Part shown: one piece after another, positions 36,648 to 44,853 of the stretch
How positions within the stretch are numbered: position 1 is the first letter of the stretch
Layout: each line of letters opens with the position of its first letter
Assembly (NCBI GenBank): GCA_022446795.1
Contig: JAKVBX010000001.1
Span: 350,107-414,106 of the forward strand
DNA from: Phycisphaerales bacterium
GTDB lineage: Bacteria > Planctomycetota > Phycisphaerae > Phycisphaerales > SM1A02
Direction: 5' to 3'
DNA: 64,000 bases
The notes under the pieces: model-generated
The model's database searches: none
What the model saw: only the letters and a program-made list of their open reading frames with translations
Told to the model about the DNA's origin: nothing
Program-made: the position numbers and the translations under genes

Positions 36648-36730
36648 GTCAGGAACCCAGTTCGAGGTCCGGACGATTCACCGGGCAACCCCGGAGGCAT
36701 GACCTGGACCCGGTAGCACCCCGCCACGAC

Positions 36731-38251
36731 TCACGGGTTGCCGATGTTCGTCGGCGGCGGACCGAAGACGTCGTTGCCGAAGTTTCGGTCAAGCAGGAAT
36801 GCGAATCCATAGTTCGCCCGCAGCCCGTTCCGGACGATGGCCAGTGGATAGGCCAGGAAGTTGGTACCGATGATGATGTGGTCATTGGGCTTCAGGTAGA
36901 TATCCGGTTCCGTCCGACGTCGAATGGCGGCGAGGTTGAGCCGGATCGTGGCCTCACGGTGCTCGCCAACCTCCCGTACGAGATCAACCCGCTCCGGGAT
37001 CGCCAGGGTGCTCAAACCACCGGCCGCGGCAATCAACCGGCTCAAGGTCAGCTCATCAGTTGAAGGAAGGTTGTAGACACCGGGGCGAAGGATCTCGCCG
37101 TCGATGTACACGATGCCGACCGGTGGGCCGTCGACATAGATCTGGTCGCCCGGGCGAACCACGACGTTGAAGCTGTTATCGCCGTGACTCAACCGCCTGT
37201 ACGGAATCTCGATGACGCGTTCCAATACGAGGTCGGGTGCAATCGACTCGCCTTCCGCAGCGGCCGCCTTGGCTACTGCCGGATCAGCGCTCTTGACCCG
37301 CACCCACTCCTGCCGTTCCGGAACGTAGATGAACGCGTTGTCCGACGTGGGCATGTCCGACTGATCGGAACCCAGGTCGTCCACGTCGACGGCCTGCGGC
37401 TGACGAACCGTGGGAGCCAGTACGTCGTCGATATCGACGATGGGCTCGTCCTGGGGCATCCACGCCGCTGGGCTGGGAGTCGAACGGTTGTTGTTCAACT
37501 GGTTGATCAGCGTCTCGATGTCCACCGCCGGCTCCGCCTCGCTGGCATTCCTGCTCGACGATGGCGTATCACCCGAACGCTCGTAATGCGGCCGGAACTC
37601 GTCCGCGAGGTGCACCTGGCGGACGATGTAGATCTTCTCGGTACTCAGCGGCGGACCACCGGCCATGGCCAGTGCATCGAGCAGTCGCAGGTTGGGGTCC
37701 TGGAGGGTAAAGCGTCCCGGCGTCGAGATGTACCCATAGATGGTGTACGTGAAGGCACCGCCCTCGGACACATCAACCGACACGGTCGGATTGGGCATGA
37801 CACGCTCGGACAGTTCGTTCCGGAGCGAATCCCGGAAGGCCTGGGCCGTCATGCCAGCGGCACGAAGTGGCCCGAGTTCCGGAATCTGGACATTGCCCGA
37901 CTGGTCCACCCGGCGGATGAACGGAAAGAACTCGCCTCGGTTGTACAGCTCGTAGATCTCGATCTGCAGCGTGTCTCCGGGAATGATTCGGTAGGCGAGG
38001 TCACTGGGAACCAGATCCTCGGGCGCCACGCTGGTGGTCTGGCCCCACAGGTCGGTACCAGGCTCGATGGCATCGATCCGTGTCAGGATCGGCATCGTGG
38101 TCGGGGCGGTCGTGAAGCGGCCCGTGCGAGACGGGTCGAAGAACGAGTTGACCTCGCACCCCGCTGAAACGGTCAATGCAGTAGCGACCGCCACGACCGA
38201 AAGGGCCGCGGCGATACGTTGTGTTGACCTGGCGTCCTGGCGACGCGGCAC
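36731..38251 (-). CDS. Polysaccharide export lipoprotein (Wza/GumB type)
   Basis: Exported lipoprotein of 506 residues. The signal segment RIAAALSVVAVATALTVSAG leads to lipobox Cys32. A Poly_export domain starts at YRIIPGDTLQIEIYELYNRG and is followed by SLBB-type domains (IYGYISTPGRFTL near 180; VYIDGEILRPGVYNLP near 385). Between them is a linker of about 130 residues, rich in Asp, Asn and Ser. The start is GTG at 38251 because AGGAG lies seven bases upstream; the reading frame runs further 5' but only over the divergent lipA region. First gene of the EPS operon; forms the outer-membrane pore. Confidence 0.9.
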   Translation of the reverse strand: MPRRQDARSTQRIAAALSVVAVATALTVSAGCEVNSFFDPSRTGRFTTAPTTMPILTRIDAIEPGTDLWGQTTSVAPEDLVPSDLAYRIIPGDTLQIEIYELYNRGEFFPFIRRVDQSGNVQIPELGPLRAAGMTAQAFRDSLRNELSERVMPNPTVSVDVSEGGAFTYTIYGYISTPGRFTLQDPNLRLLDALAMAGGPPLSTEKIYIVRQVHLADEFRPHYERSGDTPSSSRNASEAEPAVDIETLINQLNNNRSTPSPAAWMPQDEPIVDIDDVLAPTVRQPQAVDVDDLGSDQSDMPTSDNAFIYVPERQEWVRVKSADPAVAKAAAAEGESIAPDLVLERVIEIPYRRLSHGDNSFNVVVRPGDQIYVDGPPVGIVYIDGEILRPGVYNLPSTDELTLSRLIAAAGGLSTLAIPERVDLVREVGEHREATIRLNLAAIRRRTEPDIYLKPNDHIIIGTNFLAYPLAIVRNGLRANYGFAFLLDRNFGNDVFGPPPTNIGNP

Positions 38252-38469
38252 TCGGGAACTCCTCTCCTCGGGGGGGCAGATATCGCCTTTCACACCCCTT
38301 TGGCGGGGGTTTGATCCCGGGTCTCCGGCCGGGCCGCCAAACTGTACTCTACGCAGCCCCCTGAGGCCCGGTTCAGGGGTATCCATCATCGACTTGATCC
38401 TCTGACGAAGTTGATAATCAAGCCCCTCCAGACCGTCACAAGGCGGTTTCTTGCGACCCGGCAACCGCG

Positions 38470-38475
38470 TAGAAT
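38470..38475 (+). promoter_or_regulatory. -10 box of lipA (leaderless configuration)
   Basis: TAGAAT ends six bases before the ATG at 38482. No good -35 at 17 bp; TTGCGA lies closer than normal. No Shine-Dalgarno possible downstream. Confidence 0.5.
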
Positions 38476-38481
38476 TGAGCG

Positions 38482-39567
38482 ATGGCCATGTCCCCCGACA
38501 CTGCCTCCAGCCCCGCCCGACGCCCTCGGCATCCCCGACCACTTGGCGGTGACACGATGCGGCAGCACGTGGGGGATCAGCGCGTCAGCCTCAGCGGGAT
38601 GGTGCTCAACAACGGTACCCAGGGGGCCCAGCAACTGGCCATCGGCCGAAAGCCTGACTGGATCCGGGCCAAGGCCCCCGGTGGCGAGGGCTTTCGCAAG
38701 ACCAAGGCCCTGATCGATGCCCATGGCCTCCACACCGTCTGCCAGGAGGCCTCGTGCCCCAATATCGGCGAGTGCTGGAGCCGTGGAACGGCCACGATCA
38801 TGATCCTGGGCGATACCTGCACCCGGTCCTGTGGGTTCTGCAACGTCAAGACGGGCCGCCCCGCGACCACGGATCTCGATGAGCCACGACGGGTCGCCGA
38901 CCTGCTGGCCAAGGTCCCCCTGAAGCACGTGGTCATCACCTCGGTCGACCGCGATGACCTGCCTGACGGCGGAGCCGCCATCTGGGCAGAGACCATCCGC
39001 CGAGTGCATGACGCCTGCCCCGAGACCTCCGTCGAAGCCCTCGTGGGCGACTTCAAGGGTTGCCGGGAAGACCTGGAAGTCGTGATCGATGCCAAGCCCG
39101 AGATCCTCGCCCACAACATGGAGACCGTTCGCCGGATGCACTCCGCGGTTCGCCCCCAGGCCCAGTACGAGCGATCGCTGCAGGTCCTGGCCTGGATCCG
39201 CGAGGGCGGCCTGGTCTCCAAGACCAGCATCATGGTTGGAATCGGGGAAACGGACGAGGAGGTCGAGACGGTCATGGCCGACATCCGCTCGATCGCTGAT
39301 ACCGACATCCTGACCATCGGCCAGTATCTCCAGCCCACGCGGAACCACCTCCCCATCGACCGATGGGTGACGCCTGCCCAATTCGACGGCTATCGAGTCC
39401 ACGGTCTCGAGTTGGGCTTCCAGGTCGTCGAATCCGGGCCATTGGTCCGGAGCTCCTACCACGCCGAAGAACAAGCCGAACGGCTGTCTCCTGCCGGCCG
39501 TCAAACGGCCACGGCCATGGAAGCAATCCTCTCGCACGCTCAATCGCGACGAGCGGATCCCGCCTGA
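38482..39567 (+). CDS. lipA: Lipoyl synthase (radical SAM)
   Basis: Radical SAM enzyme of 361 residues that inserts two sulfurs into protein-bound octanoyl groups. The auxiliary cluster motif CQEASCPNIGEC is near residue 90 and the radical SAM motif CTRSCGFCNV near 115. The distal serine ligand is in RSSYHAEEQ near 335. The N-terminus has about 45 residues of Pro/Arg-rich extension before the conserved KPDWIRAKAP, so a later start is possible. The ATG at 38482 is favoured by a -10 box exactly six bases upstream. No lipB is adjacent. It is divergent from the EPS operon. Confidence 0.95.
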   Translation: MAMSPDTASSPARRPRHPRPLGGDTMRQHVGDQRVSLSGMVLNNGTQGAQQLAIGRKPDWIRAKAPGGEGFRKTKALIDAHGLHTVCQEASCPNIGECWSRGTATIMILGDTCTRSCGFCNVKTGRPATTDLDEPRRVADLLAKVPLKHVVITSVDRDDLPDGGAAIWAETIRRVHDACPETSVEALVGDFKGCREDLEVVIDAKPEILAHNMETVRRMHSAVRPQAQYERSLQVLAWIREGGLVSKTSIMVGIGETDEEVETVMADIRSIADTDILTIGQYLQPTRNHLPIDRWVTPAQFDGYRVHGLELGFQVVESGPLVRSSYHAEEQAERLSPAGRQTATAMEAILSHAQSRRADPA

Positions 39568-39676
39568 GCACGACGCACAGACCACATGATCGAACCCCCG
39601 GGATGTGAATGGTGCATCAACCGTTTGCCTCGCCGCTGATCCAATTCGACGCTGCGGCATGCTCCATGATGAATCG

Positions 39677-39982
39677 ATGGCCAAGAAGCCACGACCAACC
39701 GGCTTGGATGACCGGCGAGCGAACGAGCGACGCCCCGGTCAATCTGAAGTACTGATTTCCTGGCACCATGACCCCGGCCAGGGCGTTCGCTACGCCCTGG
39801 TGAACGAAGGGCCCAGCGGCTGCCTGATCACCAGCAGTGTCCCGCTGGTAGACGGCATGACGGGCACCGTACTCGGCACCATTCCAGAGACCGGGTGCCA
39901 CAGCGCCTCGGTGCTGGTCGCGTGGTGCCGACACGTCGGTGGCCGATGGCACGTGGGCCTGCGTTACTTCGGCGTGGTCTAG
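39677..39982 (+). CDS. PilZ-like domain protein
   Basis: Small soluble protein of 101 residues. RRANERRPGQSEVLISW at the start matches the RxxxR plus beta-strand opening of PilZ domains, and VNEGPSGCLITSSVPL is a diverged form of the D/NxSxxG motif. The end is VGLRYFGVV. It may bind cyclic di-GMP, which fits the HD-GYP and MshEN proteins elsewhere in the window, but the binding motif is imperfect. The start is uncertain: the frame is open to 39605, and ATG codons at 39659 and 39677 both lack a ribosome site. It ends 20 bp from the converging sigma-factor gene. Confidence 0.65.
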   Translation: MAKKPRPTGLDDRRANERRPGQSEVLISWHHDPGQGVRYALVNEGPSGCLITSSVPLVDGMTGTVLGTIPETGCHSASVLVAWCRHVGGRWHVGLRYFGVV

Positions 39983-40002
39983 AGGCCGGCCCGAGGTCCG
40001 AC

Positions 40003-40878
40003 TCAGCCCGCCCGCTTGTGATCCGCTTGCCGACCGGCGGCCCCGAACACGGGTCGATCGCGGAACGCCTCGCGCAGCCGCTCCAGGGCCGCCTGCTCGA
40101 TCTGCCTCACCCGTTCCCGGGTCAGGCCGACTTCTCGTCCGGCTTCCTTCAGCGTTCGTGGCGACCGGCCATCCAGGCCGAATCGCATGCGAAGGACGCA
40201 GGCCGCCAGGGGCTCGAAGTCCTGCAGGAGTTCACGCATCTTCTCCACGTCCTCGCGTCGCTCCAGGATGATCGTGGCTGGTTCGAAGAGATCATCCGGC
40301 TGCATGTCGACATCCATACCGGTGGACTCATCATCTCGCGCCGTTCCGGTTGAGGCCCCCTGCGTAGCCGCCATCGTCCGCTGGATGACCCGCAGCTTGC
40401 TGCGGGGGACGTTCATGGCATCAGCCAGTTCTTCCGCCGTGGGCGCCCGATCCAGCTTGGCCTCCAGTTCCTTGACCGTCCGGTCCCAGGCAGCCATGCG
40501 CTGACGCATGTAGGTCGGCACATGCAGGTGCTGACCGAACTCCATCACGGCCTGCTTGATCGTCTTGCGGATCCACCACGTGGCATAGGTCGAGAATCGA
40601 TGGCCCAGGGCCGGATCGAATCGCTCGACCGCCCGGATCAACCCGATGTTGCCTTCATTGATGAGGTCCTGCAGCGCCATCCCCTTGCGGAGGTACTGCT
40701 TTGAGATACTCACGACCAGGCGCAGATTGGCCTGGATCATCTTCCGCTTGCAGTCCACGCAGCTGTCGTTGATTACACCCCAGGCAAGGGTCTTCTCTTC
40801 TTCAGCGGAGAGCAGTGCAATGCGGCTGATATCGTCGAGATACAGTTCGAGATCGTTGCGAACGTCAGATCGGCCCAT
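40003..40878 (-). CDS. Sigma-70 family RNA polymerase sigma factor (group 1/2, RpoD-like)
   Basis: Sigma factor of 291 residues. Region 1.2 DLELYLDDISRIALLSAEEE, region 2 NLRLVVSISKQYLRKG and LQDLINEGNIGLIRAVERF, then FSTYATWWIRKTIKQAV. Region 3 is present, and region 4 ends TLKEAGREVGLTRERVRQIE. Region 1.1 is missing and the protein is shorter than a normal RpoD, so it is more likely a group 2 (RpoS/HrdB-like) alternative sigma than the housekeeping one. Met at 40878 is chosen as the first good N-terminus; no clear ribosome site. No anti-sigma gene is adjacent. Confidence 0.92.
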   Translation of the reverse strand: MGRSDVRNDLELYLDDISRIALLSAEEEKTLAWGVINDSCVDCKRKMIQANLRLVVSISKQYLRKGMALQDLINEGNIGLIRAVERFDPALGHRFSTYATWWIRKTIKQAVMEFGQHLHVPTYMRQRMAAWDRTVKELEAKLDRAPTAEELADAMNVPRSKLRVIQRTMAATQGASTGTARDDESTGMDVDMQPDDLFEPATIILERREDVEKMRELLQDFEPLAACVLRMRFGLDGRSPRTLKEAGREVGLTRERVRQIEQAALERLREAFRDRPVFGAAGRQADHKRAG

Positions 40879-41078
40879 ATGGCAAGCCCGCGCACGGTAC
40901 GTGCGAGATGCGGTGGTGTTGGTTGTCGAGGATCGGAGAGAGTGGAGGCGGAGAGGTCGTTCCGCCACTGTCCGTACGGGTTTCCGGCGACAAGGTTCGG
41001 TGCAGGCTCGAATTCAGCCCGTCCGACTGGCCCCCTTTAAAAGGTGCCTAAACGGACCTGGCCGTGGCACAGGTGGCC

Positions 41079-42695
41079 TCAGGCCGGTTCCGCCTTGATG
41101 CCCTGGGACTCGGCCCTCTTCTCAATGCCCCCCAGGAAGATCTCGGCGAGAGCCTCGTAGATCGCCTTGCGGCAGACCAGTCGGGAGCACTCGTAGGCCA
41201 GGATCGACGAGGCAATCAGTGGCAGGGTCACGAATCTCGCATCGGTCATCTCGATCATGATCACGAAGACGGTAATGGGGCTCTGCACCACGCCCGCGAA
41301 GTAGGCCACCATGAACAGCATGATCACGAACTGGGGATCGATCCCCCCGAACACATCGTGGAACAAGTCAGCGCAGAGATTCCCCAGCCCGGCACCGACC
41401 GACAGGCTGGGATCAAAGAGCCCCCCGGGGATCCCACTGATCAGGCTGAAGTAACTGCCCCCGGCCTTCATGAACGGATACCACCAGGGATAGCCCTCGG
41501 GACGGTGCCATTCGTCATAGAACGCCCGTTCCTCCGGATCACCGAGCACGTGATAGGCCGTTTCCACGGCATAGGCTTCCGGATCCAGTTCGTCGGCACC
41601 CGTGAGAAGCGGCTGCCTGTTCTGCCGGGTGTCGTAGGCCGCGTGGATCTCCTCGTGCGTGGCATCCTTCGTCACCCCAAGCGTGCCGTAGAAGTCCGTC
41701 CCGCGATACATCAGGATTGCCTTGGCCTGCGGATAGCCGCTGCCGTAGGACTGTCCTCCACTGGCCAGCCCGATGCCGGCGAGGCACAGGCCAAGGACGC
41801 CGGCGGTCAGGTAGGGATGCTTCCGGACATTTCGCGTCACCACGGGCGTTCCCAGGACCACCCCACGGGCGAACAGGCCTCCGAGGAATCCGCCGATGCA
41901 GGCGATGACCGGCACGGCCAGCCAGTGGATGATGTCGAATCCGAAGTGTCGGTTGATGCTGCCATAGAACAGGTAGTCCCATCCCAGCATGGCGATGACC
42001 ACGAGTGACGCCAGCAGGACCACGCGAACGATGGTGCTGGCGTTGTTCTTGTCGAATGACCGACCGATCTCCTCGAAGGCGAAGATCATCCCGGCAATGG
42101 GCGCGTTGAAGGCAGCGGCGATACCCGCCCCGCCACCACCGAGGATCAGGCCACGCTGCACCAGGTGCTTCGGGAACTTGGTGATCTTCGTGATGCCGTA
42201 CATGAAGCAGGCACCCACGTGCACCGATGGCCCCTCGCGTCCGATCGTCATGCCCGAGAACAGGCCCAGGCACAACAGGATCGTCTTCCCGATCAGGATC
42301 CGCCACGAGAGCATGAACTTCCGGATGGGTCCGTCCTTGACGTGGAGGGACGCAATCGCCTGCGGAATACCGGTGCCCTCGGTTCCTGGGAAGAACCGGT
42401 CACGAACCCGCATGATCACGATCATCGACACGGTGATCAGCACCATGCCCAGCACGACGCCGAGCGTGCCATCCACCTTCCAGCCCATCCACTCGTGCTG
42501 GCCGGTCAGGGCCCGGAAGAACTGGAACCCCCAGATGTCGACCTCTCGGAAGAACAGGGCAAACAGCCCGGTGAGGCACGCCGCCACGATGACGAGCCCA
42601 TGACGCCACCAGGCCATCCAGGAGAACACCGTGGTTCGCCAGAGGTGTGCGTCCTCCAGTTCAGGTGGTGACTGGTTCTCGTGCGGTGTGCTCAT
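41079..42695 (-). CDS. CLC chloride/proton antiporter with an inserted J-domain-like segment
   Basis: Membrane protein of 538 residues. CLC motifs are GTGIP (107-111), GREGP (152-156, gating Glu154), internal proton Glu209 in AFEEIGRSF, and GGLFDP (424-429), so an exchanger rather than a passive channel is likely. Residues 333-397 are an insert not found in normal CLCs, lying between GSGYPQAKAILMY and the GGLFDP filter loop. It reads TDFYGTLGVTKDATHEEI, then AYAVETAYHVLGDPEERAFYDEW, the pattern of a J-domain with helices II and III. The HPD tripeptide is absent (NRQP instead). It sits at the edge of the hsp20 cluster, though separated by an HdeD-like gene. Confidence 0.9.
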   Translation of the reverse strand: MSTPHENQSPPELEDAHLWRTTVFSWMAWWRHGLVIVAACLTGLFALFFREVDIWGFQFFRALTGQHEWMGWKVDGTLGVVLGMVLITVSMIVIMRVRDRFFPGTEGTGIPQAIASLHVKDGPIRKFMLSWRILIGKTILLCLGLFSGMTIGREGPSVHVGACFMYGITKITKFPKHLVQRGLILGGGGAGIAAAFNAPIAGMIFAFEEIGRSFDKNNASTIVRVVLLASLVVIAMLGWDYLFYGSINRHFGFDIIHWLAVPVIACIGGFLGGLFARGVVLGTPVVTRNVRKHPYLTAGVLGLCLAGIGLASGGQSYGSGYPQAKAILMYRGTDFYGTLGVTKDATHEEIHAAYDTRQNRQPLLTGADELDPEAYAVETAYHVLGDPEERAFYDEWHRPEGYPWWYPFMKAGGSYFSLISGIPGGLFDPSLSVGAGLGNLCADLFHDVFGGIDPQFVIMLFMVAYFAGVVQSPITVFVIMIEMTDARFVTLPLIASSILAYECSRLVCRKAIYEALAEIFLGGIEKRAESQGIKAEPA

Positions 42696-42839
42696 GCGTC
42701 CTCTCGTGCCACGGCAGCAGCCATCGAGGGGCGTTTATACCGCGCCCCCGGCTGCCAGGGGCCACCAGGGCCATCTGCACACCATTTTGCCGGGTCGGTG
42801 AAAGAACCCCCGGGGTGGTGCGTTATCCCTTTGGAACAC

Positions 42840-42935
42840 AAGCATCCCGCCGATGGGTGAAGCCGGCGGATCATGAAACTCTCTCCTCTCTCCTCCTGGA
42901 GTTCCGCGTGTCGTTACGCGGCACTCCTTTTTTTT
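42840..42935 (+). ncRNA. Candidate small RNA ending in an orphan intrinsic terminator
   Basis: Hairpin CCGCCG/CGGCGG (42847-42869), then an unpaired pyrimidine run (42880-42897, CTCTCTCCTCTCTCCTCC) complementary to Shine-Dalgarno sequences, then a 12-position stem (two facing mismatched bases) followed by T8. No plus-strand gene lies upstream for more than 2.5 kb, since the clc gene is on the other strand. The 5' end and promoter are not resolved. Structure seen; transcript inferred. Confidence 0.4.
42898..42935 (+). terminator. Strong intrinsic terminator, plus strand
   Basis: Stem 42898-42909 with 42916-42927, six-base loop, followed by eight Ts at 42928-42935. On the minus strand there is no U-run, so it does not look like the terminator of the hdeD-like gene. 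Confidence 0.8.
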
Positions 42936-42960
42936 ATGGAGACGAGAGAGGACCGCGTGT

Positions 42961-43569
42961 TCAGCTGGCCGTGGCCATCGCCGGAGGATCTGCTTCGATG
43001 CCGCCGTTGCGCAGGGCATTCCAGGTGGCCACCAGGATCAACCCGAGGAAGAACAACTGGATACCGAAGAGCAGGCCGGGCGCCCAGAGCGCATCGCGAG
43101 GCCACCAGATCACCAGGAGAACGGCCAGCACGATGCTGCCGATGCCGCCGATGAACTGGAGCCCGGGCGCCACGTGTGACCGCGTGGGCATGCCGAAGAC
43201 ATCCATGAGTCCCCGCAGGAAGCACCAGCCCGCGAGAACCAGCGTCACGATCTCCAGGCTCTCGAATGGCCACACGAGGAAAAGTACGCCAAGCCCCCCG
43301 ATGAGCAGCGCATTGACGAGGTTCAGGAGCACCGACTCCGAACCACCCATGAAGGTGCGGGCCAGGAGGACCACGCCGGACAGGATGGACATCCACCCCA
43401 GGATGAGGATCAGGATGGTGGAGGCGATGAAGGGCGAGATGACCATCGCGAAGAGCCCGCACAGCAGGAGCAGGATGCCCTCCACCAGGACGACGCCCCG
43501 GGCTTGCCGCAGGCGTTCACGGATCTCCCAGGGATTGACGCTTCCAACCGACGCGTGAGGTGTTTCCAT
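42961..43569 (-). CDS. HdeD-like (DUF308) six-helix membrane protein
   Basis: Membrane protein of 202 residues with six hydrophobic helices from about 25 to 190 (GVVLVEGILLLLCGLFAMVI; ILILILGWMSILSGVVLLAR; and so on), in the three-pair repeat typical of DUF308/HdeD. In E. coli HdeD is linked to acid resistance, but the mechanism is unknown. AAGGAAGG precedes the ATG. It has its own sigma-70-like promoter (43618-43646), unlike the hsp20 genes upstream, and its mRNA would begin with a hairpin (43594-43611). Its position among chaperone genes suggests a stress role. Confidence 0.87.
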   Translation of the reverse strand: METPHASVGSVNPWEIRERLRQARGVVLVEGILLLLCGLFAMVISPFIASTILILILGWMSILSGVVLLARTFMGGSESVLLNLVNALLIGGLGVLFLVWPFESLEIVTLVLAGWCFLRGLMDVFGMPTRSHVAPGLQFIGGIGSIVLAVLLVIWWPRDALWAPGLLFGIQLFFLGLILVATWNALRNGGIEADPPAMATAS

Positions 43570-43617
43570 CGACAGGCCTTCCTTGGTTCCAGGGGCACCG
43601 GCTTCGGTGCCGGGCGA

Positions 43618-43646
43618 AGCCTACTCGTTCGGCATCGGCTTGTCAC
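43618..43646 (-). promoter_or_regulatory. Sigma-70-type promoter of the hdeD-like gene
   Basis: Minus strand GTGACA, 17-base spacer, TAGGCT. The predicted start is near 43611, so the 42-base leader begins with the GGCACCG/CGGTGCC hairpin at 43594-43611. Confidence 0.6.
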
Positions 43647-43684
43647 CGCCGAGAACATGGGAAAGGGCCTGAACGATCAGGCGA

Positions 43685-43714
43685 CACGGTGTCCAGCCGA
43701 AACCGGACACCGTG
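43685..43714. repeat. 10-bp inverted repeat upstream of the hdeD-like promoter
   Basis: CACGGTGTCC and GGACACCGTG, perfect, separated by ten bases. It lies between the hsp20 terminator and the hdeD-like promoter (about -74 to -103 from its start). It could be a regulator site or an RNA hairpin. Confidence 0.4.
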
Positions 43715-43734
43715 CCGCCCATTCAGGAGAGAGT

Positions 43735-43773
43735 AAAGAAAAAGCCGGGGCCGCCCCACCGCGGCGACCCCGG
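43735..43773 (-). terminator. Intrinsic terminator after the last hsp20 gene
   Basis: An 11-bp stem with one G-U pair (43745-43755 with 43763-43773), seven-base loop, then CTTTTTCTTT on the minus strand, 20 bases after the hsp20 stop. Confidence 0.85.
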
Positions 43774-43792
43774 TGAGCCGAGGGCTACGCGC

Positions 43793-44206
43793 TCACTCGG
43801 CCCTGACCTCGATAGTTCGTGTTCCCGTCGGCGCCAGCTTCGGCAGCCGAACGGTCAGGATTCCGTCCTTGCAGGTGGCACTGATCTGGCTGACATCAAT
43901 GCCGTCTCCGATTCGGAAGCGGCGATGGAAGTCGCCGATCCCGTACTCTCGATGCAGAACGCGTCCCAGGTTCTCGTACCGGTTGGACACCGTGCTGGTC
44001 ACCTCGAGGGTGTTGTCCTCGACGGAGAGGTCGATGCCGTCCGCCGTGGCCCCGGGCATGTCCGCGACGATGGTGAACTCACCGTCCGCCTCGTAGACGT
44101 CAATCGGTGCCCGGTAGTACTGCGGCCGCTTGGTGACGTTGTCATGGCGAGGGGCCAGGGCGTCGGTGCCGCAACAGGTGTTGTAGTTGGTCATGCTTGT
44201 GTTCAT
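43793..44206 (-). CDS. Hsp20/alpha-crystallin family small heat-shock protein (copy A)
   Basis: Chaperone of 137 residues. A short N-terminus with a CC pair (MNTSMTNYNTCCG) is followed by the alpha-crystallin domain from about 33 (YYRAPIDVYEADGEFTIVADMPG) to the end, with the DGILTVRLPK strand and no usual I-x-I tail beyond TIEVRAE. AGGAG lies seven bases before the ATG at 44206. It follows hsp20 copy B by 55 bp and shares its sigma-54 promoter by inference. It would hold unfolding proteins for DnaK. The intrinsic terminator follows directly. Confidence 0.93.
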   Translation of the reverse strand: MNTSMTNYNTCCGTDALAPRHDNVTKRPQYYRAPIDVYEADGEFTIVADMPGATADGIDLSVEDNTLEVTSTVSNRYENLGRVLHREYGIGDFHRRFRIGDGIDVSQISATCKDGILTVRLPKLAPTGTRTIEVRAE

Positions 44207-44261
44207 GGAAGTGCTCCTACGATCTGCAGGTGTACGTGTTCGTGGTGTTCTCGATTCGGTA

Positions 44262-44693
44262 TCAGCCCTCGGTGACCTGGACTCGACGTGCCTTGGCGTT
44301 TTCGCTCTTGGGCATCGTGAGCAGGAGGACACCTTCACGAAGCACGGCCTCGGTGCCGTTGGCCTCGACGTTGGCCGGAAGCGAGATGGAACGCTCGAAC
44401 TCCAGGTCGCCTCGCTCGCGACGGATCGCATTGGTATCGACCGGAGTCGTCACGGTGCGTCGGCCGCTGATCGTCAGCACGCCGTCGGCCACGGTGACAT
44501 CCACGTCTTCCATCCGGACGCCGGGCAGCTCGGCCTCGACGTACACGTTGTTGTCGTCGTCGATCATGTTGAGCGACGGGTAGGCTCGCGTGCCGGAGTG
44601 GGAGGCAAGGACGTTGTCAAACATGCGTTCCACTTCATTTCGTACGAGCGTCATGGCGTTGCCTGCGGGAGTAAAGAGTGCGCGTGTGTTCAT
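44262..44693 (-). CDS. Hsp20 family small heat-shock protein (copy B), sigma-54-type promoter
   Basis: Chaperone of 143 residues. N-terminal arm includes LVRNEVERMFDNVL, then the alpha-crystallin domain (PSLNMIDDDNNVYVEAELPGV to VLLLTMPKSENAKARRVQV). This is the most conventional Hsp20 of the four. GGAGGT precedes the ATG at 44693. A perfect sigma-54 motif lies at 44796-44812 with tandem inverted repeats further upstream, giving a predicted 92-base leader. It heads a two-gene unit with copy A. Confidence 0.94.
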   Translation of the reverse strand: MNTRALFTPAGNAMTLVRNEVERMFDNVLASHSGTRAYPSLNMIDDDNNVYVEAELPGVRMEDVDVTVADGVLTISGRRTVTTPVDTNAIRRERGDLEFERSISLPANVEANGTEAVLREGVLLLTMPKSENAKARRVQVTEG

Positions 44694-44795
44694 GGCACAC
44701 CTCCGTTTGGTTGTCCGGAAGACCAGTAGGCTTCCGGGTTGAATCTTGTTCGGACACTTTGAAAAACGTTTTCTTCGTGTGTCCATTCCAGGGAA

Positions 44796-44812
44796 TGCAA
44801 GGGCCGTGCCAG
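44796..44812 (-). promoter_or_regulatory. Sigma-54 (RpoN) -24/-12 promoter of hsp20 copy B
   Basis: Minus strand CTGGCACGGCCCTTGCA, a perfect match to TGGCACG-N4-TTGCW. The predicted start is near 44785. Seen directly; function inferred. Confidence 0.75.
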
Positions 44813-44853
44813 TTGTGTTCCGGCGTTTAAGCGGCCCTAAACCGGATGCCAGG

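Noticed and set aside
38252-38542. N-terminal extension of the Wza-like protein to 38542
   Set aside because: The frame is open, but the codons encode an implausible Pro/Arg/Gly-rich leader before the lipoprotein signal; GTG at 38251 has a proper AGGAG.
42696-42960. Fluoride riboswitch upstream of the CLC gene
   Set aside because: Some CLC proteins are fluoride exporters, so I looked for the crcB motif; the conserved pseudoknot sequence is not present and the protein has the Cl-/H+ exchanger glutamates.
42873-43154. Small plus-strand frame beginning MKLSPLSS over the 42.9-kb terminator
   Set aside because: It reads through the terminator stem and T-run and then runs opposite the hdeD-like gene; no ribosome site.
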